64,000 nucleotides of DNA, taken from the NCBI GenBank assembly GCA_007922305.1, contig ML677334.1, forward strand, positions 57,977,967 to 58,041,966, in the 5' to 3' direction. The position numbers and the translations under genes were made by a program. This stretch comes from Dermatemys mawii. Lineage: Eukaryota; Chordata; Testudines; Dermatemydidae. Shown here one piece after another: positions 23,331 through 34,000 of the stretch. The notes below the pieces were generated by a model, which was given only the letters and a program-made list of their open reading frames with translations, had not been told where the DNA came from and made no database searches. Position 1 is the first letter of the stretch. Each line of letters begins with the position of its first letter.

Positions 23331-24041
23331 ATGCAGTGGAAGTATCCAGGGGCAGGTATAAATAGGTAGGCAAGAACCAGGTGGGAGATAACAAGGTTAG
23401 TCCAATCAGGCTGAACCAGCTTGTTATCTCTAATCAGGGAGGGTGAGGTGTTCCTCTAGCAGCTGAACTGGAGGTGTGAATAGCGAGAGAAGAGAAGCTG
23501 CTTTTGTAGTTAGCTAGCCATTCAAAATCTCTATTCAGTCCCAAATTGATTGTGTCAAATTTGCAAATGAATTGCAGCTCTGCAGTCTCTCTTTGCAGTC
23601 TGGACTTGAAGTTTTTTTGCTGCAAAATGCTGACTTTTAAATCTTCTATGGTGTGTCCGGTGAGGTTGAAGTGCTCTCCTACAGGTTTTTGAATATTGCC
23701 ATTCCTGATATCTGATTTGTGTCCATTTATCCTTTTTCGTAGGGACTGTCCAGTTTGGCCGATGTACATAGCAGAGGGACATTGCTGGCACATAATGGCG
23801 TATATTACATTGGTAGATGTGCAGGTGAATGAACCAGTGATGGTGTGGCTGATCTGGTTTGGTCCTGTGATGGTGTTGCTGGTGTAGATGTGTGGGCAGA
23901 GTTGGCATCGAGGTTTATTGCATGGATTGGTTCCTGAGTTAGAGTTGTTATGGCGCGGTGTGCTGTTGCTGGTGAGAATATGCTTGAGGTTAGCAGGTTG
24001 TCTGTAGGCCAGGACTGGATAAAGGAGGTGCTGTTGTCATC

Positions 24042-25859
24042 ATGGACAGGTCTGACTACCAAAAGGAGGCTACCAGACAACTCTCCAATACCAATTTCTA
24101 CAGACCACTTCCCTCAGATCCCACTGAAGAATATACTAAGAAACTGCACCATCTACTCAGGACACTCCCTACACTAACACAGGAACAAATTAACATACCC
24201 TTAGAATCCCGACCGGGGCTATTCTACCTTTTACCCAAGATCCACAAACCTGGAAATCCTGGACGCCCCATCATCTCGGGCATTGGCACTCTCACTGAAG
24301 GACTGTCTGGATATGTGGACACTGTACTCAGACCCTACGCCACCAGCACTCCCAGCTATCTCCGTGACACCACCGACTTCCTGAGAAAACTACAATGCAT
24401 TGGTGACCTTCCAGAAAACACCATCCTAGCCACCATGGATGTAGAGGCTCTCTATACAAACATCCCACACAGAGATGGAATACAAGCTGTCAGGAATAGT
24501 ATCCCTGATGATGCCACAGCACAAGTGGTTGCTGAGCTCTGTGACTTTATCCTCACACACAATTATTTCAAATTTGGTGACAATATATACCTCCAGACCA
24601 GTGGCACCGCTATTGGCACCCGCATGGCCCCACAGTATGCCAATATCTTTATGGCTGACCTGGAACAACGCTTCCTCAAATCTCGTTCACTCACGCCCCT
24701 CCTCTATCTACGCTACATTGATGACATCTTCATCATCTGGACCCATGGGAAAGAAACTCTGGAAGAATTCCACCATGATTTCAACAGCTTCCACCCTACC
24801 ATCCGCCTCAGCCTGGACCAGTCTACACAGGAGGTCCACTTCCTGGACACCACGGTGCAAATTAATGACGGCCACATCACCACCACCCTATACCGAAAAC
24901 CTGCTGACAGCTATGCCTACCTTCATGCCACCAGCTTCCACCCCGGGCACACCACACGATCCATTGTCTACAGCCAAGCACTGAGATACAATCGTATTTG
25001 CTCCAACCCCTCAGACAGAGACCAACACCTACAAGATCTCCACCAAGCTTTCTCAAAACTACAATACCCGCACAAGGAAATAAGGACACAGATCAACAGA
25101 GCCAGATGCGTACCCAGAAGCCTGCTGCTGCAAGACAAGCCCAAGAAAGAAAACAACAGAACACCACTGGCCATCACCTACAGTCCTCAGTTAAAGCCTC
25201 TCCAACGCATCATCAGTGACCTACAACCCATCCTGGACAACAATCCCTCACTTTCACAGGCCTTGGGAGGCAGGCCAGTCCTGGCCTACAGACAACCTGC
25301 CAACCTCAAGCATATTCTCACCAGCAACAGCACACCGCGCCATAATAACTCTAACTCAGGAACCAATCCATGCAATAAACCTCGATGCCAACTCTGCCCA
25401 CACATCTACACCAGCAACACCATCACAGGACCAAACCAGATCAGCCACACCATCACTGGTTCATTCACCTGCACATCTACCAATATAATATACGCCATTA
25501 TGTGCCAGCAATGTCCCTCTGCTATGTACATCGGCCAAACTGGACAGTCCCTACGAAAAAGGATAAATGGACACAAATCAGATATCAGGAACGGCAATAT
25601 TCAAAAACCTGTAGGAGAGCACTTCAACCTCACCGGACACACCATAGAAGATTTAAAGGTCAGCATTTTGCAGCAAAAAAACTTCAAGTCCAGACTGCAA
25701 AGAGAGACTGCAGAGCTGCAATTCATTTGCAAATTTGACACAATCAATTTGGGACTGAATAGAGATTTTGAATGGCTAGCTAACTACAAAAGCAGCTTCT
25801 CTTCTCTCGCTATTCACACCTCCAGTTCAGCTGCTAGAGGAACACCTCACCCTCCCTGA
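24042..25859 (+). CDS. PLE polyprotein: reverse transcriptase plus GIY-YIG nuclease, N-truncated
   Basis: This 605-codon frame is open to its stop. The RT part shows TMDVEALYTNIP, TSGTAIGTRMAPQYANIF and the catalytic YIDDIF (residues 225-230), all typical of Penelope-type RT. A cysteine-rich linker (CNKPRCQLCPH) follows, then a C-terminal GIY-YIG endonuclease domain with YIGQTGQSLRKRINGHKSD (from residue 496). The first Met is simply the first ATG after the inversion junction; the frame really continues upstream to 24018, where the element breaks. The N-terminal part of a full PLE protein is missing, so this copy is probably not autonomous. Frame preservation suggests a fairly recent insertion. 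It is not a host gene. Confidence 0.9.
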   Translation: MDRSDYQKEATRQLSNTNFYRPLPSDPTEEYTKKLHHLLRTLPTLTQEQINIPLESRPGLFYLLPKIHKPGNPGRPIISGIGTLTEGLSGYVDTVLRPYATSTPSYLRDTTDFLRKLQCIGDLPENTILATMDVEALYTNIPHRDGIQAVRNSIPDDATAQVVAELCDFILTHNYFKFGDNIYLQTSGTAIGTRMAPQYANIFMADLEQRFLKSRSLTPLLYLRYIDDIFIIWTHGKETLEEFHHDFNSFHPTIRLSLDQSTQEVHFLDTTVQINDGHITTTLYRKPADSYAYLHATSFHPGHTTRSIVYSQALRYNRICSNPSDRDQHLQDLHQAFSKLQYPHKEIRTQINRARCVPRSLLLQDKPKKENNRTPLAITYSPQLKPLQRIISDLQPILDNNPSLSQALGGRPVLAYRQPANLKHILTSNSTPRHNNSNSGTNPCNKPRCQLCPHIYTSNTITGPNQISHTITGSFTCTSTNIIYAIMCQQCPSAMYIGQTGQSLRKRINGHKSDIRNGNIQKPVGEHFNLTGHTIEDLKVSILQQKNFKSRLQRETAELQFICKFDTINLGLNRDFEWLANYKSSFSSLAIHTSSSAARGTPHPP

Positions 25860-25962
25860 TTAGAGATAACAAGCTGGTTCAGCCTGATTGGACTAACCTT
25901 GTTATCTCCCACCTGGTTCTTGCCTACCTATTTATACCTGCCCCTGGATACTTCCACTGCAT

Positions 25963-26002
25963 GCATCCGATGAAGTGGGTATTAGCCCACGAAAGCTCAT
26001 GC
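25963..26002 (+). ncRNA. Hammerhead-like ribozyme core in PLE 3' region
   Basis: The order matches a minimal type I hammerhead: stem I strand GCAT (25963-25966), core CCGATGA (25967-25973, consensus CTGATGA with one change), helix II GTGGG/CCCAC (25975-25979 with 25986-25990), GAAA (25991-25994), GCTC, then ATGC (25999-26002), which pairs with GCAT. Cleavage would fall after 25998. The AGCT at the stem III position is self-complementary, so a dimeric fold is possible. Hammerheads are established in Penelope-like elements. Activity here is inferred. Confidence 0.65.
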
Positions 26003-26533
26003 TCTGAAAAAATTTCAGTTAGTCTTTAAGGTGCCACAGGACTCTTTGTCACTTCTGCAATTCCAGACTAACACGGCTACCCCTCTGATTCTTGACTAAC
26101 TTTCCTCAACATTGCAGCCATTCTGACCCACATTCAGTTGAACGTGTTTCACATTATTGTATATTTAAGGCTTAAAATATTAATTGAAGATTCCAGAATC
26201 TTTCCTCTAATTGCACCAAATGTTACTCTTGGTTATACTTTTTTGCTAAACATACCATGCTACCCATGGAAGATTCTCACTCATGAGTCCTATGCTTCTT
26301 AGCACAAGACTGGCTGACCTGCCACAGCTCTCCCATTTTCTTATCCTTGAGGTCAGCAGTATGAAGTAGAGCATGCCCCAATATCTGTTAAATCTCATCT
26401 GCTTTAACAGGAGCACCTTAAGGCTAAGTGAAATTCTGCCACACTAAACAAACTACAGGCAATGCCAAGCTACTAATAAAAAACAAAGTAAGTATCCATA
26501 AAGTATCTTCTCCAGGATCTAAAATTAGTTTAA

Positions 26534-26660
26534 TAGAATATCAAGGTTGGAAGGGACTTCAGGTGGTCATTTAGTCCAACCCCCTGCTCAAAGCAGGACC
26601 AATCCCCAAATTAAATCATCCAATAGATTTTTGTCCCATATCCCTAAATAATCCTAGTCC
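26534..26660 (-). mobile_element. CR1 LINE or CR1-tailed SINE fragment
   Basis: The + strand reads atcaaggttggaagggactt, then gtccaaccccctgctcaaag, and aaattaaatcatccaataga. This is the complement of a CR1 3' UTR, similar to the tail of the SINE at 51111-51307. No tRNA-like head is visible. Confidence 0.75.
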
Positions 26661-27486
26661 TTAGCCAGAGAACCTGTGGAGGGAAGCTGAGACGGGCTAA
26701 AGGCTACAAGCCAGTAGATGACCTAACCTGAACCAGAAAGTCAATACCACAAGGCTGAAAAGGGATGTGAGATGTTGGACCATGTCTGAATAGGTGAGTC
26801 ATGAGACTGGTCCCTCTCAGGGAGAAGGGCCTGGAGAGTGGACCCTGAAACAAAAGCAGAAAGAACTGGGAACCGAGTGTTGGTGAATTCCAAGGTAGGT
26901 GCCTCTGAATGATGTCCCTGGAGAGAGGGGCAGACGACTTTTATGCACCTTTCCATTTATTATAGGTTTGCTGATAACACTGCTCTACAGCCAAAATGCT
27001 TCTGAAATAAATGTAGTCAAACTTTACTAATTCTGGGTCACTGAGAATGAAAATGATGCTTAAAATTGTTGATTGGCTCTAGTTTTCAAGATTGCTATTG
27101 GGTCAGTATATACCACCCTTGACATGGGAATGGCAGAGGATAAGTGAGTTATAAAGGGAAGGGATCTCAATTTAAACCAGAAATGACTAAAATACATCTT
27201 TGACTGGATCTATGAATAAATCTATGACTGGGTTTGGACAGTACTTGCTTTTTAGGCAAAACAATGAATGATGCAATCTGAAGCTGGTATTGCCTCATAC
27301 ATGATATGAATTGCATCATGTTATTCCTAGAAGTCATGGATGATGCAATCATAACGAAGCTTACATCACTCTGCTGAACAAATTGCCCTATATCAGCTCT
27401 AGAAATCATATAGTGTCGTGCTCTCTTATTTGTCAGTGTTTGATTTTGCAAAGGGACATATTTCTGTTTAGCCAAAGTGAGCAGAG

Positions 27487-29188
27487 ATGCCTCGTACTTG
27501 TGTGAACAGCGCAGATAACTTCTGCTATGTTTGTGGTGAAGTGACTTTTGCATCACAAAAGCGCAGTATAACCACTATGGTTAAGAAAGCCCATCACCTT
27601 TATTTTGGCTGCAAAACTGGAAATCAGGACAAGAGGTGGGCCCCACACATATGCTGCAACACTTGTGCAACAAATCTTCGCCAGTGGTTGAACAGGAAAA
27701 GGAAATCTCTGCCTTTTGCAGTGCCAATGATTTGGAGAGAGCCAACAGATCATACCAGCAATTGTTACTTGTGCATGGTGCCTCCAGTTGGGAAAGGTGT
27801 CTCAAAGAAGAAAAAGTGGACTGTGCATTATCCAAACATTCCATCAGCTATATGCCCAATACCCCACGGAGGAGGACTGCCGGTTCCTGACGCACCAGAA
27901 TCACTCTCACTTGAGTCAGACGAGGAAGAGGAAGAGGATGAAACTTCTGGTCCTGAACCATCAATGTCACAGGACCCACATTTTCTCCCATCCTCCTCCT
28001 CTGAACCACACCTCATAACACAAGCTGAACTGAACGACCTTGTCAGGGGTTTGGAACTACCCAAGAGTAAAGCAGAGCTGTGGGGCTCCAGACTACAGCA
28101 GTGGAATCTCCTGGCAGGTGATGTTAGGGTTTCCATGTTCCGTGACCGTCAAAAGGATCTTGTCCCATTCTTCTTCATGGAAGGTGATCTTGTAGCCTGC
28201 AACAACATCGATGGTGTGATGGCAGCCCTCAACATTGTTTCCGATCCAGATGAGTGGAGACTCTTCATTGATTCATCGAAGATGAGTCTTAAAGCTGTTT
28301 TGCTGCATAATGGCAATGTTTTGCTATCAATTCCAGTTGGTCATGCAGTCCATATGAAGGAAACCTATGACAACATGAAACAACTTTTGAGGTGCATAAA
28401 CTATGACCAACATCAGTGGCAGCTCTGTGGCGATTTGAAGGTTGTTGCTCTCTTGCTTGGTCTGCAGACTGGATACACAAAGTACTGCTGTTTTCTCTGC
28501 GAATGGGATAGTCATGCAAGAGATTCCCACTACATCAAGAAAGACTGGCCACTCCCACAGTCATTGGAGCCTGGGAGGAAAAGTGTTCAGCATCCACCAC
28601 TTGTTGAATCAAGGAAGATTTTGTTAGCACCCTTACACGTCAAGCTGGTTCTGATGAAGAACTTTGTCAAGGCCATTGACAAAACACAAGCAGCTTTCAA
28701 ATACCTCCGTGGAAAATTTCCAAGGTTAAGTGAAGCTAAGATAAAGGAAGGTGTCTTTGTTGGTTCTCAGATTCGTGAACTTCTTCGAGATGATGCATTT
28801 GACCATGCACTGCGTGGCAAGGAAAAGATGGCATGGAAAGCCTTCCAGTCAGTGGCAATACATTTTCTCGGAAACAACAAGGCAGACAACTACAGGTTGT
28901 TGGTGGAAAACCTCCTCAAGGCATACAAAAGCCTTGGTTGCAACATGTCACTAAAGATATTTTTTGCACTCTCATCTAGATTTTTTTTTTTTTTTTCCTC
29001 TGAACTGCGGAGCAGTGAGCGACGAGCACGGCGAGCGATTTCACCAGGACGTTGCAACAATGGAGAAACGCTATCAGGGCAAATGGAGCCCATCAATGCT
29101 TGCAGAGTATTGCTGGACAGTGACAAGAAATGCTCCATTTAATGAATACAAGAGACAAGCCAAGAAGCGCCGAGTAGACACTGAATAG
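27487..29188 (+). pseudogene. Transposase-like protein of an unplaced family, one frameshift
   Basis: The first frame (27487-28960) starts MPRTCVNSADNFCYVCGE and carries paired cysteines (CYVC, PHICCNTC, NCYLC) that suggest an N-terminal zinc-binding DNA-binding domain. A linker rich in E/D and S follows. Next comes a region like an RNase H fold: LFIDSSKMSLKAVLL (D262), CGDLKVVALLL (D316), YCCFLCEWDSHARD (333-346, a zinc knuckle), and HVKLVLMKNFVKAI. A 2-base loss near 28960 shifts the frame. The protein then continues in frame 2 (DEHGERFHQD, with E at 29033-29035; MEKRYQGKW) to a stop at 29186-29188. From memory, similar proteins are annotated as uncharacterised in many arthropods and turtles. 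The D, D, E placement is my inference. An 11-bp direct repeat (gcagacgactt) at 26930-26940 and 29495-29505 may mark the ends. Confidence 0.7.
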
Positions 29189-30769
29189 GACTAAACTATG
29201 TACATAATAGTTTTTTGCCTTTTGTTTCATAATACATTTTATTTATATAACCCTTTTGCTGATTTTTAAAGTGTTACATAAACAGGACAGGTAAAATATT
29301 ATCATGTAAAGCAACCATAAACACATGAAAAGACCTAGGTTTACAATTTATGATTAAAACTCTATCTATACAATATACACAGACATAAAATGTAAAAACT
29401 TCAGTATCTTAGAAACAGTAGCCAGTTGTTTTAATTGTCATATTTGAATTCAGCACATCAAAATACATAATAAATATCACATTTTCTCTCTGAAGCAGAC
29501 GACTTCTAAAAAATTGTAGACCAGTGTAATGGTTTTACTACAAGGATTTTAGGGAAATAAATTATGCCCAGACATGAAACTTTGTATTGAAAATAGAGAC
29601 TGATCTTTTCATGGTAAAACAGAAGAGGAAACAAAGGTAGGTGCATATTTGTATCGTGGCCTGCTGCAAGAAGACACTCCAAGTGGGGCTGCCTTCTGAC
29701 AAATAGCAACTGCAACTTTTGACTAGAATGCTGTATGCGTACGTGGGCTGGAACGGCACCTAAACCAGCATGTCTAGTGTGGATGCATTGCGCATTGCTA
29801 CTTATACTCATAAGCAGCTTCTAAGAAAGACAATCTCTGTTGACAGGCTACTGCTGTAGAGAAGATCCGAGAAAAAAATATGCAAGGAAGTCTATACAGT
29901 GAATATGGTGTATGTTTTATTCTATTTACAGTACATTTGTTATAAATATAATACATTTCTTGAAAAGCTTAATTAACTTGAGTAGATTTTTTTAAAACAG
30001 ATCAACTCAGTTATAGTTACATAATAAAGTGAATGACAATTTAAATGACAATTTCATGGTTGTGGAATAGTGCATTCTGTACTGAGATGAATGAGAAAAC
30101 ACTCAATCTGGTTTCAAAATTATTTGCAGAACATCTTCGGTGAAATTATGTGTAAGCCATAAGGATCACTGGCTATCAGAACATGAGAACACAATAACAA
30201 AGCCCCAAACTAATTTTAAAAACTGAAAAGCGGGAAAAAAACCCAAACAAAAAACCCCCCAGTATAAACTGCATTTAACAACCTATCAAACTTCACAGTA
30301 AGGTTGGCATTTCTGATGAATAATGGCTTAAGTCAGGTAAAAAGACAACAAGGGTTGTCTTCTGAACTGCCTTTTAATATAGCCACAAAATATATTTAAA
30401 ACATCATGCTGGAAGTTGTAACAGCAGTCAAGCTGCTTTTTATTTATTATTATTATTTTTTGGACAGGGCCTGGGATACACAAGTAAATTCAAAAAGTTT
30501 TATAGGGAGTATTTTACTTCAGTGTTATGAGTATAAATTACCAGAGATTCAAGAGACATTAAAAAGGATATATGCATTTTCTGTCTAACGTGCTTTGCAT
30601 TAAGAAACAGAGTGGCAAGTAGTCTGAAATATTTTGCTATTGTTTCCTATACAATCTTTTGTAACAAGTTAGATGTTGGGGTAACATTCCAAAACTGGAA
30701 TAAATGTCAATCCACAGAATAAGAAAAATCAGATTCTTTTGGTTTTCAGTATGACCTTTCAGTAAGTGG
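29189..30769. other. Region containing the TRAPPC8 3' UTR
   Basis: The minus-strand 3' UTR of TRAPPC8 runs leftward from 30769. Candidate poly(A) signals (TTTATT on +) lie near 30440 and 29915, and I cannot choose between them. The left part may still belong to the mobile element at 27487-29188. No separate gene is seen. Confidence 0.4.
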
Positions 30770-31004
30770 TCAAATGTTATTGATGATGATCAGTGCTGGC
30801 ATGGAGTTCTGCTGACTTGTTTCAAACAACGTAACTTGGTCTGCTAACTTGGCAAATACTCTGTGAGTTCCAAGATTATAGACTCCTGTACGAACAAAGC
30901 AGGCTTTCAGCTGCAAACTATAGACCTCCTGGCTTTTAAGCTGAAGTTTGTACTGTGTTTGCCCAAGCCACGTGAAAGAACCATGGATTTCTAGTGCTTC
31001 TGGA
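30770..31004 (-). CDS. TRAPPC8: TRAPPC8 last coding exon
   Basis: Begins after a tctctttcag acceptor and completes a serine codon split with the previous exon. It encodes SPEALEIHGSFTWLGQTQY and continues through the conserved QLKACFVRTGVYNLGT to the stop at 30770-30772. Confidence 0.95.
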
Positions 31005-34000
31005 CTGAAAGAGAGGGGGGAAAAAATAATCAGACATCTACTTCTGATCCTCTTATGCTTAAGTGTCTACCAAACAAGCACACATTCAAAATGAGTCTTA
31101 GAAAAAAAGATTTACTTCACTGTATAATGTTTCCTATATTAACTGGCATGCAAATGCACTGTATCTCTGGTGTTTTGGCTGTCTGATGTTTTTGAAAAGT
31201 GACCAGAAGAGCTGAATAGTGCTTAGCTCTATTCTATTAATTCTATTAACTCATTTATATCTTAGTTCTTTACAAATTGTTCAAACTGAGATTTTCTGGT
31301 GGACTATTGTCCTTCCTATCTTCTATCAACATTTGTATTAAAAGCCTGGCACATGGAGTTTCAGACCCATCTGGTTAAATACACCAGGGAACCTCTTGGC
31401 ACTGGGCAAATTAATTCTGATTACACTGAGTTTTGCTAAATCTATCCCAATGATTGCCCTTCAAATTCCATCTCTGGGAAACTTCTCAGAATGCCTAATT
31501 GGGACCATTACTGAGAATACTATTCAGCTATTTAATTACACTAAGGCTAGGTCTACACTACCCTCCAGATCTGCAGATAGCAATCAATCTTTCAGGGATT
31601 GATTTTTATCGCATCTAGTCTAGATGCGATAAATCGATCCCTGAGCGCTCTCCGGTCGACCCTGGAACTCCACTACCGCGAGAGGCGCAGGCGGGTCGAC
31701 AGGGGAGTGGCAGCAGTTGACTCAGTGCCATGAAAATGCCCTGTCAACTTAAGTCAACTTAAAGTACGTCGACTTCAGCTACTCTATTCCTGTAGCTGAA
31801 GTTGCATATCTTAGGTCGATCCTCCCCCAGTGCAGACCAGGGCAACGTGAAGTTTGATGACAATCAGGCACTTTGAATATTTTTTGGTATTCAACCACTT
31901 ACACAGATTGTGGAATAAAATATTCCAAGAGAATAAACTGTACACAGAATTCAGCCAGCTCTAGTATAGGTAGTGCATAAGAGGCATCTTGTTTTTGCCT
32001 CTTTTTATGCAACTTTAATTTTAAAAATCTCATTATTTGCTTTTAAATGTATTTTCCCAGTGTTACTGATAATTTCTAACACAGATGAATTGCTATATTT
32101 CCAAGTAAAAATTATAGTCATGTGCAACAGTGGATAAAATCTAAGAACTAGTTATAAGTGCTGTTAAAGAAGTTATAATTTTTGTTAAGATGAGAAGTAA
32201 TTTGTCGAATTTTGTGTGTTGTTTATCCTAGAATATAGATTTCTACATAGTAATTCTAACAAAGGTAGCAATTATCTACACATTTTAAAAACAACGCACA
32301 CTTACGGTACATTTTAAAAAATTTTTAGATGAAAGTAACTATATTTTAGTATTTTAAAAGTTAACTCGTTAGAGTTGATAAATTGTGTCAAACAAAATTA
32401 ATCATCTTTAATGAAAACAGCATCTGTATTGGTGCTCCTCTCCTTTTGCTGATACCTTCATTGTAGGAAACATTTCCCCAAAGCAAGGAGATTTAAACAG
32501 CAAAAAAATAAAATATTGTCGTCCCGTCTTTCTTTATAATCCAGTCACTACTCCCAGCTCTCTTGGCAATACAATCAATTTCTGTTTTACTTCTAAATGA
32601 GCATGAGTTTTTGAAAAATACTCAGATTGACTTAGTTATGCTCCCATTGAGATGAGGAAAAACTCCCACTGGCATCAATGGGAATACAGTGGGGATGAAA
32701 GTTCTAACCTAAATATGATACATTTAATACATACTTATAAAATGATGCAAATAAAATTGGATTAAGAGATCTCAGTAACAGTAAGCATTCACAGTAAATA
32801 TCAAATTGGTTGTAATTTAACATTTAGAAGTTTATTACCTTGTTGTTTTATGCCGCAAGTCAATTATTACATCGACATCAGCCTCAGAACAATTGGAAAG
32901 TAGAAGAGTGACAGGTACTAAACAAAGGCTGCAAGAGAAAAATTGTTTTACAAAGAAAGATTTATACATATTACTGGTCAGTCTTGAGAATTACAAAATG
33001 TAACAAATCTGTTCTAAAAAAATTCTTGTGTTCTTAATTACTAAATCATGTAAACATTAAAATACTTAGCAGTATTTTGTATGACATTTTTACAATCAGC
33101 TATTACATGCTGTCAGATAACTTAATTCTGAAAAAGGAAATTCGTGACTGTTACCTCAGAGAAAAAAATTATAAGTCAGTTTTGAAACTATTTCCTCAGT
33201 TTGTCTAAATGAGACCTGGTAATGTAATAGTTCATAGTGTAGCTTGATTTTTGCAAGCTTTCCATAAAAATCATGTACAGCAAGGTGCATTAGTACCAAA
33301 TTTTAGAATGTGAAAGAACATTTGACCCAACATGCTGGTCTAAATTTTGACTTGCAATAACATCTTTACACTTTCTCTCCATATACTTTTGTCCCCTTCC
33401 GCATACTGTTCACTAAAAGGACTATTTAAACTATTTGCTTTAGTGGCCTGAAGAAATACAGACATTTTAGCCAGGGCAGGTGTACAATGCTCAACTCAAG
33501 CTGGAGAAGTATGTACATTTGAGTCCAACTTATTGCATGTTTTGTTTTAATTTAGGTATTGCTTCGTAGTTAATATCCTGAAGAATTCTACCTGAATGAA
33601 CTTATTAACCCTAATGCTTTTATACAGAACACTTCTTCCAGAAGATCCCACAGCACCTTTATACACAAACTTTTCAGGGTTGCCCCCCTTACTCAGGTCC
33701 ACTCCCACCTGGTAAGGTTAAGGGGGCAAAAGGTTGGGCTGGGTGAGGAATGAAGCTGTGGCCATGCATGGGACCAGGAGCAGAACCACAGTTGGGCTGT
33801 GTGTGGAGCTGCAGCCAGGCCACAGCAGGGAGCTGGGGCGGGGCCCAGATCACAACTGGGGGCAGGGCTGGAGCAGAGTTGGGGGAGAAGCAGAATTGGG
33901 TGGCAGCTCCCTCCCCAACCCGCTTTGGGGACTAGCCTGGGTCCCTCCGTGCCCCCGAATGTTTCTCTGCACCCCACAGTTTGGGGACCATGAACTAGCG

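Larger units (their letters stand above)
23240..26094 (+). mobile_element. Penelope-like retroelement with inverted 5' copy
   Basis: The whole 2855-bp block is one insertion, because a perfect 14-bp direct repeat, actaactttcctca, flanks it (23226-23239 and 26095-26108). Bases 23240-24018 are an inverted copy of the element's own 3' part. From 24019 the forward copy begins inside the reverse-transcriptase frame (DKGGAVVIMDRSD) and runs to the 3' end. The two parts meet at a ctgg microhomology. The inverted copy lacks the last 40 or so bases of the forward 3' tail. PLEs are an ancient retroelement order with a telomerase-like RT and a GIY-YIG endonuclease, often found with inverted or tandem pseudo-LTRs. 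Confidence 0.9.

Noticed and set aside
23434..23908. Minus-strand frames encoding a GIY-YIG segment
   Set aside because: Not a separate gene: this is the inverted copy of the 3' part of the PLE and is reported as part of that element.
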